A stretch of 64,000 bases of DNA from assembly GCF_003752595.1 (NCBI RefSeq), contig NZ_RKIJ01000012.1, positions 1-64,000 of the forward strand. The letters are read 5' to 3'. This DNA is from Cellulomonas sp. PhB143. GTDB taxonomy: Bacteria > Actinomycetota > Actinomycetes > Actinomycetales > Cellulomonadaceae. Positions 59,352 through 64,000 of this stretch are shown one piece after another (position 1 is the first letter of the stretch; each line of letters opens with the position of its first letter). The notes under the pieces were generated by a model. That model had not been told where the DNA came from. It saw nothing but the letters and a program-made list of their open reading frames with translations, and did no database searches. The position numbers and the translations under genes are program-made.

Positions 59352-60457
59352 ACGGCGCCCCGGACGGCCCCGACGTGCTCGTCGTCGGCGGCGGGCCCGT
59401 GGGCCTCGCGTGCGCGATCGAGGCGCGGCTCGCCGGGTTGAGCGTCGTCGTCGTCGAGCCGCGGGAGGCGCCGGTCGACAAGGCCTGCGGCGAGGGGCTC
59501 ATGCCGGGGGCGCTGCGCGCGGTGCAGCGCCTCGGCGTCGACCCCCCGGGGCACGACCTCGCGGGGATCAGCTACCGCGCCGGCGCGCTCGTCGCGGACC
59601 ACCGGTTCGCGGGCGGCCCGGGGCGCGGCGTGCGGCGCACCACCCTGCACGCCGCGCTGGCCGGGCGGGCGGCGGAGCTCGGCGCCGCGACCGTCGCCGG
59701 CCGCGTCGAGGCCCTCACGCTGCGCGCCGACGGCGCGGGGGTCACGCTGCGCGCCGACGGCGAGCGCTCCGGCGCCCACCAGGTCCATGCCCACCAGATA
59801 TATGCCCACCAGATCCATGCCCACCAGATCCATGCCCGCCACGTCCTCGCGTGCGACGGCCTGCACTCGACGGTCCGGCGCCTGCTCGACCTCGAGGTCC
59901 CCCCGCGCGCCCGCGGGCGCCGGTTCGGCCTGCGCCGCCACTTCCGGGTCGCCCCCTGGACCGACCTCGTCGAGGTGCACTGGGGCGCGCGCGTCGAGGC
60001 GTACGTGACGCCGGTCGCGCCCGACGTCGTCGGCGTCGCCCTCCTGGGCCCGCGCGGCACCGCGTTCGACGACGAGCTCGCGGCGCTGCCCGGGCTGGCG
60101 GCGCACCTGCGCGGCGCCGAGCCGCTGGGCCCCGTCCGGGGCGCGGGGCCGCTGCGCCAGGACACCCGGCGGCGCGCCCTCGGCCCGGTGCGCCTCGTCG
60201 GGGACGCGTCCGGGTACGTCGACGCCCTCACGGGCGAGGGCCTGCGGGTGGGGCTCGCCCAGGCGCGGGCCGTCGTCGGGCACCTGGAGGACCCGGCCGG
60301 GTACGAGCGGGCCTGGTCGCGCGCGACCCGCGACTACCGGGTGCTCACCAGCGCGCTCGTGCGCGCGGCGACGTCCCCGGCCCGCGGCGCGATCGTCCCC
60401 CTGGCCCGCGCGGTGCCGCCGCTGTACGGGGCCGTCGTCGAGCGCCTCGCGCGCTGA
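59348..60457 (+). CDS. FAD-dependent oxidoreductase (geranylgeranyl reductase/hydroxylase family)
   Basis: 369 residues. The FAD motif VLVVGGGPVGLACAIEAR is at residues 10-27, followed by DKACGEGLMPGALRA, CDGLHSTVRR and VGDASGYVDALTGEGL, the GGR/monooxygenase pattern. In the operon it could hydroxylate or reduce the polyketide or prenyl product. A His-rich tandem repeat of five residues (143-162) sits just before the CDGLHS segment and looks like a recent expansion. GTG overlaps the previous stop. Confidence 0.92.
   Translation: MNGAPDGPDVLVVGGGPVGLACAIEARLAGLSVVVVEPREAPVDKACGEGLMPGALRAVQRLGVDPPGHDLAGISYRAGALVADHRFAGGPGRGVRRTTLHAALAGRAAELGAATVAGRVEALTLRADGAGVTLRADGERSGAHQVHAHQIYAHQIHAHQIHARHVLACDGLHSTVRRLLDLEVPPRARGRRFGLRRHFRVAPWTDLVEVHWGARVEAYVTPVAPDVVGVALLGPRGTAFDDELAALPGLAAHLRGAEPLGPVRGAGPLRQDTRRRALGPVRLVGDASGYVDALTGEGLRVGLAQARAVVGHLEDPAGYERAWSRATRDYRVLTSALVRAATSPARGAIVPLARAVPPLYGAVVERLAR
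59774..59833 (+). repeat. 15-bp tandem repeat inside the flavoprotein gene
   Basis: Four copies (GCCCACCAGATCCAT and variants) encode AHQVH, AHQIY, AHQIH and AHQIH; a degenerate fifth follows. In-frame, so changes in copy number keep the reading frame. Confidence 0.95.
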
Positions 60458-60460
60458 GGC

Positions 60461-60466
60461 TAGGCT
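60461..60466 (+). promoter_or_regulatory. -10 element of the leaderless SpoIIE phosphatase gene
   Basis: TAGGCT, 7 nt before the GTG at 60474, four bases after the flavoprotein stop. Confidence 0.6.
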
Positions 60467-60473
60467 CTCGCGG

Positions 60474-62087
60474 GTGGACGACGCGTGGTTCGCCGCGGCG
60501 ACCCGCGGCTCCGAGACCGGTGGCCTCGCGCGCGCCGTGGACTGGGCGGCGACGCCGCTGGGCGACCCGTCGGGCTGGCCCGCGGGCCTGCGCTCCGCCG
60601 TGGAGCTGTGCTTCGCGACCCGGTTCCCGGTGATGCTCGTCTGGGGCCCGGAGCTCACGATGGTCTACAACGACGGCTACCGCGAGATGCTCGGCACCCA
60701 CAAGCGCGACCTGGCGATGGGCGTCCCGGTCGCGGAGGTCTGGGCGGAGATCTGGGACGGCATCGGCCCGCTGTTCGACCAGGTGCTCACCACGGGCGAG
60801 CCGGTCTGGTGCGTGGACGAGCCGCTCGTCATGCAGCGCTCGGGGTACGTCGAGGACACCTGGTTCACGTTCGGCTACAGCGCGCTGCGCGACGCCGACG
60901 GCACCGTGCGCGGGGCCATCGACATCGCCACGGAGACCACGCAGCAGGTCGTCGAACGCCGCCGCATGCGCACGCTCGGTGAGCTCTCCGCGCGCCTGCA
61001 GGCCCTGCCCGACGACGTGGGCCGGCTCACGCGGACCGTCACCGAGGTGCTGGACGCCTCGGACGACGTCGCCCACACCGACCTGTACGTCACCACCGGT
61101 CCGATCCCGACGCTCGTCGCGTCGACGCACCCCACGGACCTGGTCGACGACGTCATGGTCGCCGAGATCGTCGCCACGGGGATCAGCGCGGTCGTCGACG
61201 GCACGTTCGTCGCGCCCCTGCTCGCCGCCCACCCGTCACGCCGGGTCGGCGCGGTGGTGCTGGCTCCGAGCCCGCGCCGGCCCTTCGACGAGCGCTACGA
61301 GGAGTTCCTGCAGCTCGTCGCCACGACCGTGGGCACGGCCCTGTCGGCGACGCTCGGCCACCTGCGCGAGGTCGGCGAGCTGCGCGACCGGAGCGACGCG
61401 CTGCAGGCCTCCCTGTTCCCGGCGCTCGAGCTCGGGCCCGGCTGGCACACCCTGTACCGCCCCGCCGACGGGCGCCTGCTCGTCGGCGGCGACTGGTACG
61501 ACGTCGTCGACCTCGGGCAGGGGCGCACGGGGGTGGTCGTGGGCGACTGCGTGGGGCACGGGCTCGGGGCCGCGGCCGTCATGGGTCAGCTGCGCAGCGC
61601 GGCCCGCGCCCTGATGCTCGCCGGCGCCCGGCCCGGCGCCGTCCTCGAGGGCCTCGACCGGGTCGCGCGCACGGTGCCCGGCGCGGCGTTCGCGACGGTG
61701 CTGTGCGGCGTGGTCGACGCCGCGACCGGCGAGCTCGTCTACTCCAGCGCGGGGCACCTGCCGGCGGTCGTGTCCGGGACGGGCGGGGCGCGCCTGCTCG
61801 ACGGCGGCCGGGGCACGCCCCTGACCGTGGACCTCGGGGCGCGTCCCGACGCCCGCACCATGCTCGCCCAGGGCGACACGCTGGTGCTCTACACCGACGG
61901 CCTGGTCGAGCGGCGCGAGGAGACCCTGGACGCCGGGCTCGGCCGGCTGGTGGCGACCGTGCCGCGGCTGCTCGCCCGGCACGGCCCGGCCGGGCTGGCC
62001 GGCGCCCTCGTCGACGCGCTGCTGCCCGCCGGCGCCCGGGACGACGTCGCGCTCGTGGTCCACGAGCACGGGCGGCTCAGCCGGTGA
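60474..62087 (+). CDS. PAS-like/GAF-like sensor with SpoIIE (PP2C) phosphatase domain
   Basis: 537 residues. An N-terminal PAS-like domain (about 40-160, FPVMLVWGPELTMVYNDGYREMLG) and a degenerate GAF-like segment (about 170-300) precede a PP2C domain (about 320-535) with GGDWYDVV, GDCVGHG and LYTDGLVERREE. It is a serine phosphatase acting on anti-sigma antagonists. Unlike the regulator at 1750-3930 it has no HATPase domain. It overlaps the convergent 105-aa gene by 11 bp. Confidence 0.92.
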   Translation: MDDAWFAAATRGSETGGLARAVDWAATPLGDPSGWPAGLRSAVELCFATRFPVMLVWGPELTMVYNDGYREMLGTHKRDLAMGVPVAEVWAEIWDGIGPLFDQVLTTGEPVWCVDEPLVMQRSGYVEDTWFTFGYSALRDADGTVRGAIDIATETTQQVVERRRMRTLGELSARLQALPDDVGRLTRTVTEVLDASDDVAHTDLYVTTGPIPTLVASTHPTDLVDDVMVAEIVATGISAVVDGTFVAPLLAAHPSRRVGAVVLAPSPRRPFDERYEEFLQLVATTVGTALSATLGHLREVGELRDRSDALQASLFPALELGPGWHTLYRPADGRLLVGGDWYDVVDLGQGRTGVVVGDCVGHGLGAAAVMGQLRSAARALMLAGARPGAVLEGLDRVARTVPGAAFATVLCGVVDAATGELVYSSAGHLPAVVSGTGGARLLDGGRGTPLTVDLGARPDARTMLAQGDTLVLYTDGLVERREETLDAGLGRLVATVPRLLARHGPAGLAGALVDALLPAGARDDVALVVHEHGRLSR

Positions 62088-62394
62088 CCTCGCGACCGTC
62101 CACCACCATCTGCCCCGGCAGCGGATGGGGACGCGCGAGCACCGCCGGGTCTCCCGTCCTCGCGACCACGAGCTCCACCGCGGAGCCCTCGACCAGGGCG
62201 GCGAGGAGGGGGTCCCGCACCGAGACGTCGAGATCGGTCCCGACGACGCCGGGGCCGACGAGGTCCGCCACGTCCGGTACCGGATCCGACGAGTCGACCG
62301 CGAGGGTCAGGAGCGTGTAGCCCGGTCGTGCCGCGTCCGGCCTCGCGGCGCGCGCCCGCCCCGTCACGCGGGTGAGGTTCTCGATGATGGGCAC
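62077..62394 (-). CDS. Small hypothetical protein downstream of the ATP-grasp gene
   Basis: 105 residues, soluble, beta-rich with short strands (YTLLTLAVDSS, VELVVARTG). Not recognised. GTG at 62394, 19 bp after the ATP-grasp stop on the same strand. TACGGT lies exactly 7 nt before it, so it may also have its own leaderless promoter. Confidence 0.7.
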   Translation of the reverse strand: MPIIENLTRVTGRARAARPDAARPGYTLLTLAVDSSDPVPDVADLVGPGVVGTDLDVSVRDPLLAALVEGSAVELVVARTGDPAVLARPHPLPGQMVVDGREVTG

Positions 62395-62401
62395 GCGAGC
62401 G

Positions 62402-62407
62402 ACCGTA
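62402..62407 (-). promoter_or_regulatory. -10 element of the leaderless 105-aa gene
   Basis: TACGGT on the minus strand, 7 nt before the GTG at 62394. Confidence 0.45.
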
Positions 62408-62413
62408 CGCCGC

Positions 62414-63304
62414 TCAGGCCGCCTGGAGGAGGTCGGCGACGGCGTCGCTGATCGGCGCGCCCGTCTCCGCCTCGTACCAGCTGAAGGCGGGCATGGGGTT
62501 CACCTCGAAGCACACCCAGCCGCCGTCCGGGCGGCGCCGCAGGTCCACGCCCCCGAGCGGCAGACCGAGCCGGGAGACCACCTCGACGCACGAGCGCCGG
62601 ACGTCGTCGGGCAGCGTGGTCCGGCGCAGCTCGGCGGACCTCCCGCCCGAGCGCGCGTAGCGGTAGTCGTCGGCGTCGCTCTCGATCTCCACGGCGATCG
62701 CGGCCTGCCCGACCACGTGCACCCGCACGTCCGTCCCGGGGACGACCGCCTGGAACTGCGTGGGCAGGTGCCGGACCCGGGCGAGGTCGTCGCCCGGGTT
62801 CAGGCGCCGGACGATCGAGCGCACGCCGCTCACCGACTTGTAGACGAGCGGCCCCACCTCGGCGGCGAACGCCTCGACCGCGGCCGGGTCGTCGGTGACC
62901 AGCGTCGACGGCACCTCGAGGCCGCACTCCGCGACGAGCTGCTGCTGCAGCGGCTTCGACGCGTTGGTCTGCGCGGGCTCCAGGCGGTTGACGACGAGCG
63001 CGTCCGTGACGTCCAGCCAGGACAGGAGCGCCGCGTCGCAGAGCTCTGCCCGCCGCTGCTGCTCGCTCGGCAGCCGGGGCAGGCCGAGGGGCCGGGCGTA
63101 GACCGCGGTGACCTCCGCGACGTCGAACCACGCCCCCGGCAGGCGCACGGTGCCGTGCACACCGTCGGCGTCGGCCACGAGGTCCACGCGGCACCGGCCC
63201 AGGATCGCCTGGTCGATCGTGGTGACCGCTGCGCCGCGCTCGGCGAGGCGGGCCGCGACCATCACGAGCGGGTCGTCGTCCGCGCGGCCGAGGAGGACGA
63301 TCAC
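62414..63304 (-). CDS. ATP-grasp ligase (RimK-like)
   Basis: 296 residues. The N-terminal preATP-grasp region is MIVLLGRADDDPLVMVAARLAERG, followed by QTNASKPLQQQL, the ATP-binding Lys in PLVYKSVSGVRS, and the metal-binding E-x-N in VCFEVNPMPAFSWYE. ATP-grasp enzymes form amide bonds from a carboxyl phosphate. The acceptor is unknown. It is coupled to the upstream gene (GTGA), whose product could be a partner or substrate-recognition protein. Confidence 0.9.
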   Translation of the reverse strand: MIVLLGRADDDPLVMVAARLAERGAAVTTIDQAILGRCRVDLVADADGVHGTVRLPGAWFDVAEVTAVYARPLGLPRLPSEQQRRAELCDAALLSWLDVTDALVVNRLEPAQTNASKPLQQQLVAECGLEVPSTLVTDDPAAVEAFAAEVGPLVYKSVSGVRSIVRRLNPGDDLARVRHLPTQFQAVVPGTDVRVHVVGQAAIAVEIESDADDYRYARSGGRSAELRRTTLPDDVRRSCVEVVSRLGLPLGGVDLRRRPDGGWVCFEVNPMPAFSWYEAETGAPISDAVADLLQAA

Positions 63305-63981
63305 GCCGACCACCGCCGCTCGGACCCTGCCTCGGCGGCGCACCACCGCGCGAACGCCTCGGCACCGACCGCGTCGACCGGCGGGCAGGGCGTCGCGTCG
63401 GCGACGGCACCGCCCGACCACACGACGCCCAGCAGGCGGCACCCCGCCGCCTCGGCGAGCCGGGCGACCCCGGGGGCCAGGTCCTGGCGCGCGCCGCACG
63501 CCCCGGGCGCCGCACGCCCGTCGACGACCAGCTCGAGCACGGAACCCGCCGGCAGCGGGGACGGGGCCCCGAGCCGGGCAGGCACGACCGGGAGCCCCAC
63601 CCGTGCCGCCGCGCGCACCCAGGCGGGCCGGTCCCAGCCCGGCCCGGTGAGGTCGGCGCCGGTGGGCCGGTTCACGACGGAGCTCCCCTGGCCGTACAGC
63701 CAGGAGACGACGAGGGCGGTCGCCTCCGCCGTCGCGTAGTCGCGGTCCGCGGCCGCCGCGGCGGCGAACGGCGCCGGGGAGACCGCAGCGACCCGCACCC
63801 AGAGCAGGCCGTGCCCACGACCCTCGGGCCGCGGGCGCCCGTGCGCGTCGACCCGGTGAGCCCATCCGCGGCGCACCAGCTGCGCCGGGGTGGAGAGGGT
63901 CACCGGCGTGCCCCGGCGCCGGGCGGCGCGCGCCACGAGGAGCGCGCCGCCGTCGAACGCGTCGGCGACGATCGTCAGCAC
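63301..63981 (-). CDS. Unknown partner protein of the ATP-grasp enzyme (possibly incomplete)
   Basis: 226 residues if started at the GTG at 63981. The frame is open to the window edge, so the gene may be longer. It begins TIVADAFDGGALLVARAARRRG, like a Rossmann/preATP-grasp domain, and has HGLLWVRVAAVSPAPF and LEAAGCRLLGVVW-like strands, but no ATP-grasp metal motif. It may be a degenerate ATP-grasp paralogue. It overlaps the ATP-grasp start. Confidence 0.7.
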   Translation of the reverse strand: MLTIVADAFDGGALLVARAARRRGTPVTLSTPAQLVRRGWAHRVDAHGRPRPEGRGHGLLWVRVAAVSPAPFAAAAAADRDYATAEATALVVSWLYGQGSSVVNRPTGADLTGPGWDRPAWVRAAARVGLPVVPARLGAPSPLPAGSVLELVVDGRAAPGACGARQDLAPGVARLAEAAGCRLLGVVWSGGAVADATPCPPVDAVGAEAFARWCAAEAGSERRWSA

Positions 63982-64000
63982 GGCCGGGACCCCGTCAGAC

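Overview
The window is very GC-rich, strongly codon-biased DNA of an actinobacterium, most likely a Micrococcales member of the Cellulomonas/Cellulosimicrobium/Isoptericola type. The support is indirect: codon use, the frequency of GTG starts, many apparently leaderless genes, secreted multidomain glycosidases, an ECF41-type sigma factor, SpoIIE-type phosphatases and DUF11 surface proteins. I saw no rRNA, tRNA, phage, integrase, transposase or CRISPR array. Two stretches of nearly pure G and C runs (1-115 and about 24528-24768) look like sequencing or assembly artefacts, so base-level claims there are unsafe.

Layout. 0.2-4.7 kb: small hypothetical gene, VOC protein, a translationally coupled minus-strand set (GAF-GAF-PP2C-HATPase regulator, then two CrcB fluoride channels), and a conserved hypothetical. 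5.0-12.2 kb: two large secreted glycoside hydrolases (PA14-GH2-LamG and a GH63/MGH1-like enzyme with F5/8C, NEW3-like and LamG modules). They share a nearly identical C-terminal cassette and a related 3' hairpin. 12.2-15.6 kb: DUF1059 protein, ECF41 sigma factor, TrkA/TrkH potassium uptake. 15.6-19.3 kb: MarR regulator divergent from an LLM flavin oxidoreductase-hemerythrin fusion, then a PatB/MalY-like C-S lyase. 19.3-24.5 kb: lipoprotein PBP, CorA, then a 23-codon Cys-Arg leader peptide, tandem palindromes and a DAACS symporter that is plausibly a cystine importer. 24.8-33.5 kb: 5'-3' exonuclease, M6 metalloprotease, MFS exporter, VapBC-like pair, aldehyde dehydrogenase, double-VOC protein.

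33.5-43.6 kb: PEP carboxylase, AidB-like acyl-CoA dehydrogenase divergent from endonuclease IV, SRPBCC protein, HATPase regulator, fatty-acid desaturase, Ohr divergent from a TetR regulator, esterase. 43.6-48.3 kb: MFS exporter divergent from a TetR regulator across a long palindrome, PfpI-like and PPOX-like stress proteins, DUF389 protein. 48.3-53 kb: a 1544-residue lectin/DUF11 surface protein with an LGVTG-type sorting signal. 53-57 kb: HTH regulator/SRPBCC pair, small membrane protein, SDR, LtrA. 56.8-60.5 kb: UbiA prenyltransferase divergent from a type III PKS, ICMT-like methyltransferase and flavoprotein operon (phenolic-lipid or quinone-like pathway). 60.5-64 kb: a second SpoIIE phosphatase, then a minus-strand ATP-grasp ligase operon that may run off the window.

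Three features recur. Many genes start 6-7 nt after a TANNNT -10 element with no ribosome binding site, which suggests leaderless transcripts. Long intergenic palindromes beginning with CCGAG and ending with CTCGG lie just after gene ends and form sequence families. Convergent gene pairs often place their stop codons inside small hairpins. The strongest lead for an undescribed system is the cysteine-type leader peptide with tandem palindromes in front of the DAACS transporter. Next are the shared C-terminal cassette of the two glycosidases, the palindrome family, and the ATP-grasp operon at the right edge.
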